64,000 nt of DNA, taken from positions 248,001 through 312,000 of the forward strand of contig NZ_JANAVO010000004.1 of NCBI RefSeq assembly GCF_024213555.1, in the 5' to 3' direction. Of this stretch, positions 1 through 12,700 are shown piece by piece. The translations under genes and the position numbers were made by a program. The first letter of the stretch is position 1. Each line of letters opens with the position of its first letter. The notes under the pieces are model-generated. The model was not told the DNA's origin and ran no database searches. It worked only from the letters and a program-made list of their open reading frames with translations. The DNA is from Allokutzneria sp. A3M-2-11 16. Its GTDB lineage: Bacteria > Actinomycetota > Actinomycetes > Mycobacteriales > Pseudonocardiaceae.

Positions 1-3000
1 GCGTCCTGGTCTGGTTCCTCAAGACCGGCGGGGTCACCGCCGTCGGCCGCGGGCTCAACACCGAGACCGGCGCGGGCTCCAAGGTGCTCGGCTGGCTCGA
101 CTCCATGGTGCAGGGCATCCTGCCGCACCGGGGCGGCCGCTCCTGGAGCCGCTCGGAGACCAGCGTCACCTACTCCGACTCCACGGTCATCAACGTGCGC
201 GTGGGGCGCGAGCGCGCCGTCACGCTGAAGGTCCCCGCCGCGATCACGGTCCAGCTGCAGAGCCCGACCGGGGACAAGGTCGGCGATCCCGCGGTCGTGG
301 ACACCGAGCTGGTCGTGCAGATGTCGCGCAAGGACGCGGTGGAGCACGGCTACCCGACCTCGGTCGACGCGATCGGCCCGGACGGCGAGTCGGTCGACGG
401 GATCGTCAAGAACCCGAACGAACCGGACGCGGTGCTGCCGGAGTTCGTCTCGAAGGTCGGTGTCGGCACCGGTCTGCTGGAGGAGCTCGTCCTCGACACC
501 GAGGACGGGCAGCCCAAGGGCAAGGGCGAGGGCGACGCGCTCGCCCCGTTCATGCACCAGATCCTGCGGGAGCTGGCCAAGACCGGCGCCGTGCCCCCGC
601 AGGCGGGCTCCACCGCCCAGACAGCCACCGAGCCGGACGCCCCCAAGCGCAAGCGGGTCTGGCGGCGGGCCGCGCAGGACAAGCGGGTGGTCAACCAGAA
701 CAGCATCGAGCGCCAGATCTCCGAGGCGATGCTCGAGTCGGAGATCGACCAGCTGGTCCAGAACGGCAAGCTGATGGTGCTCAAGCACTCCGACCTGCGC
801 GACCCGGAGGACGCCCGGCAGACCCAGCTCATGGTCAACGCCCAGCTGGACCACTCGGCGGCGGTCTACCTCGGCAAGCAGCACAAGCAGCTCGCCCGGC
901 TGCTGATCGAGACCGCCGCGAACTCCTTCGCCAACATCCGGTCCAAGGCCAAGCGCTGGTTCCTGGGCCGCGGCGGGGACAGGATCGAGGCAGGCGAGTT
1001 CGGCCAGGGCGGCGGGTTCGGCCGCAGCGTCGGCTCCGGCTCCTCGGTCGCCGAGCGCGCCAACGACGTCCACCTCTTCGAGGTCGACGGCAAGATGGAC
1101 GCCTGGCTGGTCCCGATCACCGTCACCGGCACGGTCACCGGGCCGGACGGCGAACCGCAGACCGTCACCGTCACCGGCAAGGTCAAGATCTTCCTGCCCG
1201 CGGGCTTCGCCAAGGAGATGGAGCCGGTCAAGGTCGCGGACAAGACCGACAAGAAGGTCTTCGCGACCAACGGCACCATCGTCACCTCGGTCGAGGCGCG
1301 GGGCCTGCGGGAGGCCGTCAAGGGGATCGCGCCCGAGCTGTTCAAGCCCGACTCGGACTCCGTCGAGGTGCTGGAGAGCATGCTCGACGTCACCACCCTG
1401 CACGCCAAGCTCAAGCAGATGATCGCCAGCGGCACCACCAACGACCAGCTCTTCGAGACCGGTGTGGGGCGGCACGGCAAGTACAAGGTCGGCATGAGGC
1501 TGGTGCCGAAGCAGACCCATCGGATCGGTCGGGTGCCCAACGCGGTCACCGGGCACTTCACCTTCCGCCTCAACGCGATCACCGGCAACGTGAACTGGTC
1601 CAGCCCCAGGGGCGTGGACGGCTCGTTCGCCGAGGGCCTCATGGAGCTGGCGGGCGAGAGCGGCGTGTCGGCCAACATCGGGCGGGCCACCTCGGGCGGG
1701 GAGGTGCGGACCCGGATCGGCGGTGAGGAGCAGCTCCCGCTGAGCTTCGAGGACGAGCAGCCGCACATGCGGACCGAGTTCGACCTCGTCGTCGAGGTGA
1801 CCTACGAGCCCGGCGCCAAGCTGCCCGGGGAGCGGGGCTGGACCCGCTCGGTCACCCACGACCTGAACGCGACCTGGGTCAAGGCCGAGTCCGAGATCAT
1901 GGAGGACTACGCCGACGGCACGCTGGCGCTGCCGCAGGAGGACGTGACCCGCTCGCTCAAGCGCTGGCGGGAGGGCGACGCCCAGTTCGGCCGCAACACC
2001 GTCACGCTCTCCGCCGTGCGCCTGGCGCGGGCTCAGCGGGCGGCGGGCCTGGAGATCGACCACGACCTGCTCGACGCGGCGCTGCGGCAGTACTCCGACG
2101 AGGAGCGCGGCACCGACCCCATCGACACCCGTGCCGCGACCGAGGCGGCGCTGGACCGCCTCACCGAGATCGCCGAGACCGCGCACGCCGCCCCCCAGGC
2201 GATGCGGGACCTGCACCTGCCCGCCGCCATCGCCAAGGGCCAGTCGCTCGGCGGCCAGGCGGCGGTGCGGTCGCTGGTGCTGGAGCACGAGGAGAACGGC
2301 GAGACCACCCAGGTCCACGAGCACGACCTGCTGATGGGGCTCATCGGCGAGAACATGCCCGAGCTGCTCGACCGAATTCGCGGCCTGCACGGCGGTCTGG
2401 CCGCCGAGACCGCGGGCACCCGGATGCGCGGGCAGATCAGGTCGATGTTCAACCGCAGCCACAAGCTGTGGTCCGGAACGGTGCCGGTCGGCGGCAAGCT
2501 GCCGGTGCTCGCCGAGCACGCGGCCATCCACGGCACCATGAAGGCCGTCGGCAAGCCGGAGATCGTCGGCAGCCTCGGCAAGCACGGCATCGAGAACCTC
2601 GGCTACGGCTACGAGGAGATGGAGACCGCGCACGGCCTCAACGTCTCCGTCGGCGGCGGCCTGAACAACGCCGGGGTCATCGGCGAGGGCGCCGGGGACG
2701 CGCTGCCGGACAGCCTGTCGGTGGGCACCGGGCGCGGGCGTTCGGCCAACATGGCCGAGAAGCACCAGCGGACCTCGATCGACAGCCGGGCCAACTGGAG
2801 CGGCGTCCACATCGTCGAGATCCCGGTGGAGCTGACCTTCTCGGTCAGCAAGTCCCGCCTGCCGGGCAAGCTGCTGAACAACGTCCTGCTCGGCGGCCGC
2901 AACGTGCTGCCGGGCAAGCTGAACGCCTCCAGCTCCGGCACGGTGACGGTGCGCGGCAAGCTCACCGTCGAGGTGCCCTCCGGGGTGGTCTCCGAGCAGC

Positions 3001-6000
3001 GGCCCGCCCCGCCCGCGAACATCAACTTCGGCGAGCTGACCGACGCCCCGAACACCATCGGCGTCGACTACATCGACACCGCCCCGATCGAGGCGGCGTT
3101 CCTGGAGTTCGCCAAGAAGCTCGGCGTCGACGAGGCGCAGCACGGGGACCTGTTCCGCGCCTCGGTCGGCCCCGACCTGGCCGAGAACAACGTGCGCAAC
3201 TGGCTCATGGGCCAGAACGTCACCACGGCCTACCAGATCCCCGGCCGGATGGACCCGGGCTACGCCCGCACCGTCTTCAACGCCTCGCTCAAGATGCGGC
3301 TGCGCGGCGTGCACGTGACCTCCGAGCGCCCGGACGGGTTCAACCTGGGCTACGCCAACAGGGACCACCACTCGTTCAAGTACGACATCGGCAACCAGAG
3401 CACGCTGCCGTTCAACCTCGGCGCGGGCGAGGGGCTGGACAGCCTCGGCGAGGTGCTCGACGGCGTCGACTTCAAGGGCAGCGCCTCCGTGGGCGCCCAG
3501 CGCAACCGCGGGGGCTCGGTCCTGCGCGGCAGCCGCCAGGAGCACTTCCACAAGGTGGTCGGCGAGGTCGTCGACGTGACCGCCTTCTACCACGTCGACT
3601 TCGAGGGCACGGCGAAGTCGGTGAGCACCAAGGGCAAGGAGAAGCTGGAGAAGCAGCTCTCCCGCCCCAACGCCGCGCGCGGCCAGGTCCAGTTCCGGGT
3701 GTTCTCCGAGAACGTGCCCGCGCTGCTGGCGGCGCTGGAGAACCCCGCGTGGGACCGCGACTCCGTGCTCGAACTCGCCGGCCTGAGCCCGGAGAAGATC
3801 GCCGCGAAGCTGCGCGAGCGGGAGGAGGACGCCCCGCGCTTCGACCTGGACCAGCTCATCGAGCAGGCCGCCGAGGCCGACCAGCTCGACACCGACTACC
3901 CCTTCCTCGGTGCCGCGAAGCAGGTCGAGGCCGGGCTGCCCCGGTCGGTCCGGCGGAAGCTGGAGGGCACCGACGGCACCGACGGCAGCGTGCTGGTGCG
4001 GCTGGACAGCGATCCGACGATCGCCCGCGCCGACGAGCAGACGGAGCTGGCGCGGCGGATCATCGCCGAGGTCGCGGACGTCCGGCAGCGGGCCGAGGCG
4101 CTGGCCACCCCGGAGAACCAGAAGGTCGTCGACCAGGCCGTCAAGCACGTCGAGGCGGCCGCGGCGATCGCGCTGGAGATCATCACCACCAGCGAGCAGC
4201 TCCCCGCCGCGCGGGCCGCGCTGCGGCGCGCCGAGACCGCCAACCAGGAGGCGCGGGCCGCGCTCGCCGAACAGCAGGGGCGGGCCCAGCGGGCCGAGCG
4301 GCCCGGCGCGGTGCGCCGGACGCTCCAGCGGATCGGCATCGGCCGGGCGAACGACGAGGCCGTCAAGGCCGCCGAGCAGGCGGCCAGGGAGGCCGGGCAG
4401 CACCTCGACCGGCAGCGGCAGGCGTTCGACCAGCTCAACGGCGCCTGGGACGCCGCGACCGGCCGCGGTGGCGAGATGCACGACACGCTCCAGGCCCTGG
4501 AGACCGCGGTCGGCACCGTCCTCGACGACCCCCGTGGCATCGCCGTGCTGCGCGACACCGACCTGCGGCACGAGGGCGACCCGCTGGAGACCGCCCGCGG
4601 TGTGGCCTCCGAGCTGCGCTCCGAGGTGCTGCTGACGCTGACCGAGGCGGACGGCAAGAAGGTCAGGTACTGGGTCGCGCCCGACGGCGGCGTGCGCCGC
4701 GACGAGGCGGACGGCGGTCCGGCCTACGAGCTGGACAACAACCCGGCGTTGCAGGAAGAGGTCGACCGCAAGCGCCTGGACCGCGACGAGCTGGTGCGGC
4801 GGTCCGTCGCCACCGGCCGCCCGCTGCGCATGCTGGTCCACGAGTCCCGCGACCCGGCGATCATCACCGCGGCGCGCTACGGCGTGAACATCGACCACAC
4901 GCTGGCCGAGGCCGCGACCCGCAGGGAGCTGCGGGAACGGCTGGGCTACCAGGTCCACGACCCGCGCGCCGACCTGCTGGCCGAGCGCACCGAGCGGGAC
5001 CGGGCCCGGTGGGAGGGCATGCGCGAGGACTTCACGCTCGCGCTGACCCAGGCCGGGATCTCCGAGCAGGAGATCATCCGCGCCCTGGTGCACGGCGTGG
5101 ACCTCCGCGCCTTTTACCAGCAGGTCGTGTTCGACCGCGGAGTTCCCGCCACCGAGCTGCGCAGGCGCAGCAACCTCGTGCCGCTGATGCTGAACATCCC
5201 GAACACGCACGCGGAACTGGGCGCGCTGTTCGGCTTCGCGGACACGCCCGCCGACATGGCCAAGTTCCGGCACCTGCTGGAGGAGGCCGGGATGCCGCGG
5301 ACGCTGGGCGCCTACGACGCGGCGCTGCTGCGCGGGCTCGCCGCGGACATGGCGGTGACCCACGGCCTGTTCCAGGCGTGGCAGCGCAGGCAGCTGCTGG
5401 AGGTGGACCCGCAGCACGCGATCGGCGCGGCGCTCCTGCGCCCGGCCGACCCGACCCAGGCCCCGGCGCCCGCGGCCGACCCCGAGCGGCAGGCGGCGCG
5501 GGCGGCCACGGTCGACGAGATCGTCCGCCGCTACTACCACGGCCTGCCGATGGGCCGCGCCTTCCGCGGTGAGAACGACCTGGACGCCGACCGTCGCGCC
5601 GAGATCGACGCCGCGCTGGCGCAGTGGGGCGTGCCGTACGCGGCGTGGGTGGCCTCGCAGATGGAGGACTCGGCGTTCTCCGGCGACTTCACCACCGAGC
5701 GCCTGGCGCGGCAGACCGGGGACGGCAACGTCCCGACACCGGACCAGCTGCGCTACCTCTTCGACAACGAGGCGTTGACCGAATGGGCGTCGAACGGGGC
5801 GATCAACCCGTTCGAGGCGGTCTTCCGCCAGCTCCCCCAGGACGCGCTCGCCGACCGCGGCATCTTCACCGCCGAGGAGCTTGCCCAGGACATGCGGGCG
5901 GCGCTCGCGGCCGACCTGGAACGCGAGCCCGCCGACCGCGAGCTGCTGCACCTGGTCGACGGCCTGCGCAGCGAGTCGCAGCGCAAGGGCGCGATCGGCG

Positions 6001-6710
6001 ACTGGACCAACCACGACCAGCTGGGCGGCGCGCTGCTCGACGCGATGCCGAAGCTGCTCGCCACCCGCCACGGGCTCGACATCGCCGTGGTCGACGGCGA
6101 CTCCGCGATCACCCGGCACGGCGGCGACGGGCACCTGATCACGTTGCTGCGCACGGGCGATCACTTCATGCCGGTGTGGTTCACCGGCAGCGCGCCCGCC
6201 CTGCCCGACGTGCCCGCGCCCGCCCTCCCCATGGCCCCTGCGGGCGAGACCACCACCGGCACCGGCACTCTCACCGGCACTGGCACGGCACAGCCCGCGC
6301 TCCAGCCGCGCCCGCCGTACCAGGGCGACACCGCCTTCCAAGAGGCCCTGATCCGGTTCCCCACCAGGGCCTGGAACACCGGCACCACCACCGCGATCGA
6401 CCCCGACGTGCTCAGCGCGCTGGTCGCCGACGGCACCGTCCCGGTCATCACCAGCCGGGACTACCTGGGCGAGCTGGAACTGCGGATGCCGGGCGGCGGC
6501 CGGATCGCGCTGGCGGTCGAGGTGGACCCGGACGCGAGCGCGCCCCGGATCGTGCTGTCCAAGAACCCCGACGTCGCGACGCGGCTGATCGTGCCCGCGC
6601 TGCCGGACGATCCCGCGGCGCGGCAGGAGTTCCTGGCGGAAGTCCTGCGCGAGGCGCCCGAGCTGATCGCCAAGGCGCGCGCGAGGTTCGGCGGTCCGTC
6701 CGCACCCGAC
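1..6710 (+). repeat. Repeat unit A1 (partial at left edge)
   Basis: This is the first of two long homologous units in the giant protein. Shared landmarks with A2 include GTTNDQLFETG (near 1430) against GSTNDQLFELG (near 9285), SLKRWREGDA against SFRRWREGDA, LLNNVLLGGRN against LLNNMMTWGRN, and the YYHGL...HFMPV block at the end. Corresponding landmarks sit about 7.85-7.95 kb apart. The window edge aligns with roughly 7930 in A2, so about 1.2 kb of A1 lies outside. The sequence is beta-rich with a helical, Ala/Arg/Glu-rich stretch near 4030-4500. I do not recognise the fold apart from the OTU-like end. Confidence 0.8.
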
Positions 6711-9700
6711 CCCGACCCGGTGGCCGCGGCCATCCAGGCGCAGCTCGGGTTGCAGGGCGGCAACACCGACCCGCTGGCCGGGCTCATCTTCTCCACCAAC
6801 GACCAGGGCACCGGCCTCGACGGGCAGCCGCTGCGCGAGGGCGAGCCCTCGCACGTGGCGCTGACCGAGGCCGGCGTGATGAGCGAGGTCCCCCGGGTCG
6901 AGGAGATCGCCGCCCAGATGAACGTCGCCGCGGGCGCGCTGGAGGACGTGGTCCTGGCCAACTGGGCCGACGTGCTCAGCCCCGGCGGCGTGACCGTGCG
7001 GCTGACCGCGCTCGACGGCGTGGAGAAGGTGTTCCGCCTCGCGCTGACCGTGGAGGACCTGGTCAAGGTCCGGTCCGAGGTGGTCATGGCCGACCAGGCG
7101 CGCGGCCGGTACCCGCTCGGCCAGTTCGGCCAGGGCGAGACCACCGGGCGCAGCGGCAGGCTCGGCCTGACCCTGGCCGCCGGTCTCGGCAACGCGATGG
7201 AGATGATGAGCGGGCTCCCCGGCCTGAGCACGATCGCCAACCTCACGCTGGGCAAGGTCCTGTCCTGGAGCCAGGGGCAGCAGGTCAGCGCCCGCATGAC
7301 GCGCGAGAGCTACCGGGCGTTCAAGGGCAGCCAGGGACCGTTCACGGTGTTCGAGGCCGCCACCACGCTCACCGTCGCCGAGATGCTCTCCGACGGCACC
7401 GAGACCCAGCTCGACCCGCTCGCGCCGCGGGAGTGGTCCGAGGACCAGCCGGACACGATCCTGCTGTCGGTCGACGAGTCCTACCTGCGGCCGGTCACCG
7501 ACGTGGTGCGCCGCGAGGTGGACCCGGACCACGTCGACGCCAAGATGCCCAGGACCAAGGCCAGCGCGGTCACCGGCCGCGAGGAGATCATCGACGCCGT
7601 CATGGGCCAGCTGCGCGAGGCGCTGGGCACCACCTACGACGAGATGAGCCCCCAGCAGCGGGCGGGGCTGCGCGCCCAGGTCTACGACGGGGTCATGCGC
7701 ATCCCCGCGGAGTGGCAGAAGACGGTGAACTCCGGCTTCGAGTTCCCGATCTTCATCGACGGCGGGGCACCGTTGTACGCCCAGGTCTCGGCGAAGATGC
7801 TGCTGGACACCGCCAGGCTGATCGGCGACGGGCAGAACTCCTACCTGGAGTTCTGGGGCTACACCACGCACTCCTCCGGCGGGACGACCGCGACCGGCCG
7901 CGGCGCCGGGGCCCAGGCCAAGGGCTCGTCGAAGGCGATCGGCGCGAAGCTGACCCGGCTCTGGTCGCGCGGCACCAGCAGCAGCCTCTCGTCCTCCTCC
8001 ACCGGCATGCGGTTGCAGATGGACCGCTACCGCAAGGGGATCGCGAGCCACCTCACCCAGGCCGAGGTGACGATCAAGCTGCTCGGCCGGGACCGCAAGG
8101 AAACCCCGGTCGCCACCGCCACGACGACGATGCAGGTGCACACCGAGACCCCGGAGACCACCGCGTTCTACGCGGGCATGCCGGTGGCCGCGTCGCTGGT
8201 CGGCGAGGACGGCAAGCTCGTGCGCGGGATGCCGGAGAAGGAGGACGGCGCCGAGGACGTGCCGTTCCCCGAGCACTTCCGCACCGGCGGCCCCGGCCTG
8301 TCCGCCATCGACCAGATGACCGTGCGCAACCTCGACGGCACCCCGCGCACCGCGGGCGACGGCGACCTGCTGTCCCCGGTGCACAAGCTGCTGATCGAGC
8401 AGCTGAGCACGATGGACTTCGTCCTGCCCGGTGACTCGCTCGGCCCGGACGTGGACGCGAGCAGGCGGGCGCAGCTGACCGAGGTCGCGCGGACGCTGAT
8501 CGCCGAGAACAAGGCGATGATCACCGACCAGCTCTCCAGCGGCGCGGTCGGCATCGACTACACGCAGCTGGTGCACGACGGGCTCAAGCTCAGGGTCAAG
8601 CGGCTCAACCCGCTCAAGGGCCACGCCGAGGAAGAGGTCGAGATCGTCCTGTCGGGCGTCGCCGACTACGACTCCGCCACCCATCTCGGCCTGAGCTCCA
8701 CCCGCGACGTGTACGAGATGCTCTGGCACGACTCCGGGCTGTCGGTCACCCAGGGCAACACCAAGTCCAAGAGGTGGGGCGGCAACCGCTCCGGCGGCGA
8801 AGAGGTGTTCGAGGGCACCGGGGCCGGGGGCGGCGGTGTCGGCAAGGGCGTCAGCAGCAGCGTCACCGTCGGCCTCGGCGACACCGAGGCGCACCTGCTG
8901 CACAACGACAGCCGGGTGCACGGCTGGAAGGTGCCGCTGAAGCTGGTCGTGCGGGTCAACGACGGCGACGGGGCGGTGCGGCTGCCGGGCTCGGCCGCGG
9001 ACGGCTCGGTGACCTTCGACGGCAGCACCGAGATCTACGTGCCCGAGGGCTTCGTCCACACCGGCGAGGCCCCGACGAGGGTCGCCGACGAGACCGACCG
9101 CGAGCTGTTCCGGGACAACGACACCGAGGTCGTCTCGGTCGCGTTCAAGGGGCTCTTCGAGAAGGTGGCCGGTGCGGTCGGCCAGCTGGTCGGCCACGAC
9201 TCGGTGAGCAAGCAGGCGGTGGAGGCCGAGCTCAGCGCGGGCGCCCTGCACGCCGCGCTGAAGGACTACATCCTCAGCGGGAGCACCAACGACCAGCTCT
9301 TCGAACTGGGCTCGCTCAAGGGCCTCGCGCCGCACAAGCGCTACTCGCTGAAGATCACCGCCGAGCCGGAGGAGACCGACCTGCTCGGTGTCGTCGTCGG
9401 CAACACGGTGACGGCCAAGGGCTTCTTCTACTACACGCAGGTCGCCTCCGGCATCTCCCGGACCGGCACGGTGGGCGTCGACGGCGGGTACACCGAGGGC
9501 ATCGCGGACGTCGCGGGCGACGTGGGCGCGGGCGTCTCCGGCGGTCGCACGACGAGCGCGGGCCAGTCCGGGGCGCACACCTCCTCGTTCGGCGCGGACA
9601 CCCTCAGCATCGAGTCCGACCAGCGGCTGCACCTGCGCACCGGGCTGCGCTTCCGCGTCGAGGTCATCGAGGAGACGGTCAGCGACCGGGTCCGCGGTAG

Positions 9701-12700
9701 GAAGACCCCGCCGGTCTCGAAGTCGGTCAAGGTGGAGCACCGCGGCGAGTTCACCTGGATCAGCCCGGAGTCCGACCAGGTCAACGCCTACGCCGAGGGC
9801 AAGCTGAAGCTGCCCGCGGACTACCTCACCGAGTCGTTCCGGCGCTGGCGCGAGGGCGACGCCGACGTCAACCGCAACGTCATCGCCAAGGCGGTCGCCC
9901 GGTTCTCCCGGGAGCAGCTGGCCGCGGGCGAGACCGTCGACCACGGGCTGCTGCGCGACGTGCTGGCGAGCTACACCCGGGAAGAGCGGCACGACGCCGC
10001 GGAGATCGCCGCGGCCACCGAGGTGCTCGACGTGCTGGAGGCCGTCGCGGAGCACTCACCGGCCGCGGCCGCGGAGGTGCGCGCGCTGCACCTGCCGCAG
10101 TACCTGGCCAAGGGCGAGTCGTGGGGCGGCAGCCGGGCGGTGCAGTTCCTCCGCCTGTTCCGGAGCGACCCGGACGGCACCGCGTCACGGCAGGCCCGCG
10201 AGAACGAGGTGCTCACGCAGCTGGTCTCGCAGGCGGCGCCCAACGCGTTGCGGTCGGTCCCCGGGCTCGCGCGCGCCCTGAACGGCCTCGCGGCGGGCAC
10301 GCGCATGTACGGCCCGATGACCTCGGCGCTCAACAGCGAGTACACGCTGGTGCCGAACCTGGTGGTGGCGACGGACAGCAAGTTCCCCTGGCTGGCCGAG
10401 CGCGTCAAGGTGACGATGTCGGTGCGGGTCGTCGGCGACGCGGAGATCACCGGCAAGCAGAAGAAGCGCGGCACCGAGAACGAGTTCCGGCGGACCCGGC
10501 GCGTCACCCGCTCCCGCGGCGTCAGCACCCGGGCGGGCCTGAACGTCTCCGGCGAGGGCACGATGGGCACCGGGCTGGACGGCATCCCCGACGGCATGTC
10601 CGCGAGCACCGAGATCGGCACCAACACCGCGATCGCCCGGTCCAACACCGCGCTGATGGCCTACACCCAGCTCGACTGGCGCGGCGCGCACGACGTGAGC
10701 ATGCCGATCGAGGTGACGTTCAAGGTCACCAGGACCGGCGTGGTGCGCGGCCTGCTGAACAACATGATGACGTGGGGCCGCAACCACGTCCCCGGGATCG
10801 GCCGCCCGAGCTCCAGGGCCGAGGTCCTGCAGGGCGTGCTCGGGCTGCACGTCGCAGACGGCCAGCTGATGAGCGAGCGCCCCGGGCCCCCCGGGCACAT
10901 CGACTACCGGCCGATCCGGCGGCTGCCGGGCAAGCGGATCGGCCTCGACCTCGTCGAGCACGCGCCGATCAAGAACGCCGTCCAGGACTTCCTGCACCAG
11001 CTCTACGGCGAGCGCGCCGACGAGCTGGAGGACGCCGTCGACAAGATGACCTCGGTGGAGTCCCTGGCCGCCGGGCTCACCCGGTTGGTCGGCCAGCCCG
11101 GCGGCGACGACCTCGGGCCGACGCTGCCCCTGCGGATCCCGCGCGGGCAGGCGGGCTACGACGTCACGAAGATCCAGGTCAAGGCCAAGCTGGACGTGTC
11201 GGGCGTGCACGTGGTCGGCACCCAGCCGGACAACGGCGGCCTCGGCACCGTGATGCGCGAGAACGACACCCTCGACATCGAGATCGGCAGGCAGCGGTCC
11301 ACCCCGGTCGGGCTCTCCGGGGACGAGGCGCTCGGCGAGCTGGTCGACGGGGTCGACGGCACCGGCTCGCTGTCGGCGGGGGCGGGCAGCCAGGTCAGCA
11401 TCTCCGCGACCACCGGCGAGCGGGTGGACCAGAAGACCGAGGAGTTCGGCTCGCTGGTGCACGTGCGGGCGCAGTACCACGCCCACCTCGCGGTGCACGA
11501 GTACGTCAACAGGGCCGACAACACCGACATCCCCGGCCGAGTGCGCAACCGGGCGAACGCCGCGACCGGCGCGCTCAACTTCAAGGTCTACGAACGCGAC
11601 CTGCCCGCGCTGATGGCGCAGCTGGAGTCGGCGGAGCCGTGGAACCGGCTGGTGGCGCTGGGCCTTCAGGACCACGACGCCGACACCGTCCGGCAGGCGC
11701 TCGAACAGCGCGAGACCGAGGCGCCGGAGTTCGACCTGGCCGCGCTGCTCGCCGACGCCGAGACGGCGGGCAGGCTGGACAGCGACTACCCGCACACCGG
11801 GGTCACCAGGGGCATCCTGGAGGGCCTGCCCAAGGGCGTCCGGCGGTTCCTCGCGGGCCAGAACACCGACGCCAGCGGCAGGCTGCTGGTGAAGCTCACC
11901 AGCGACCCGATGCTGGACACCGCGGCCGAGCAGACCGAGATCTCCGGGCGGGTCGGCGACGCGATGGTGGACGCGCGGGCGCGGCTGGCCGGGCTCGACC
12001 TCGACACCGTCGACCCGGCCATGGTGCGCGAGGCGCAGCAGGCCGCCCAGGACGCGGTCGACATCGCCGAGCAGATCCGGGCGACCAGTGAACCGCTGGC
12101 CGCCGCCCGCGCCGAACTGCGGGCGGCGGACGAGGAGTGGCGGGCCGTCCTCGCGCGGGTCTACGGCGAGCACGGCGCGAACGCGACGCCGCGGAGCCTG
12201 CTGAACCGGCTCGGCCGGAACCAGCAGCCCACCGCCGCCCAGCGGGAGCAGGCGCTGGCGGACGCGCTCCGGCAGGCCATGGCGAACGAGGGGGCGCGGC
12301 TGAAGGAGGCCAAGCTCGCGTTCGACAACGCGGTCGGCGCCTGGGAGACCGCCGTCGGCCGCGGCGGGGAGATGCACGACGCGCTCAGCGTGGTCTCGCA
12401 CCACCTCCAGCGGCTCACCAGGACCCTGGACGTCGGGCTGGCCCAGCTGCTGGCGACCACGCCGCGGCATTCGGGCGACCCGGTCCAGCTCGCGCGCGGC
12501 GTCGCCAACCAGCTGCGCGCCGAGATCCTGTTGCTGCGCACGGAGAACGACGGCACCGTCACCCGCTTCCACGTCTCGCCGGACGGCGCGGCGCGACGCG
12601 ACGACGCGGTCGCCGAGCTGGACGACCTGATCACCCGGCAGCAGACGCCGACCGAGATCGACTCCGAGGGCGCGCTCGTCCGGGAGTTCGACGTGATCAG

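Noticed and set aside
84-86. GTG as the start of the giant gene
   Set aside because: The frame is open to base 3 without a stop, there is no ribosome binding site, and alignment to unit A2 shows about 400 residues of unit A1 missing to the left.
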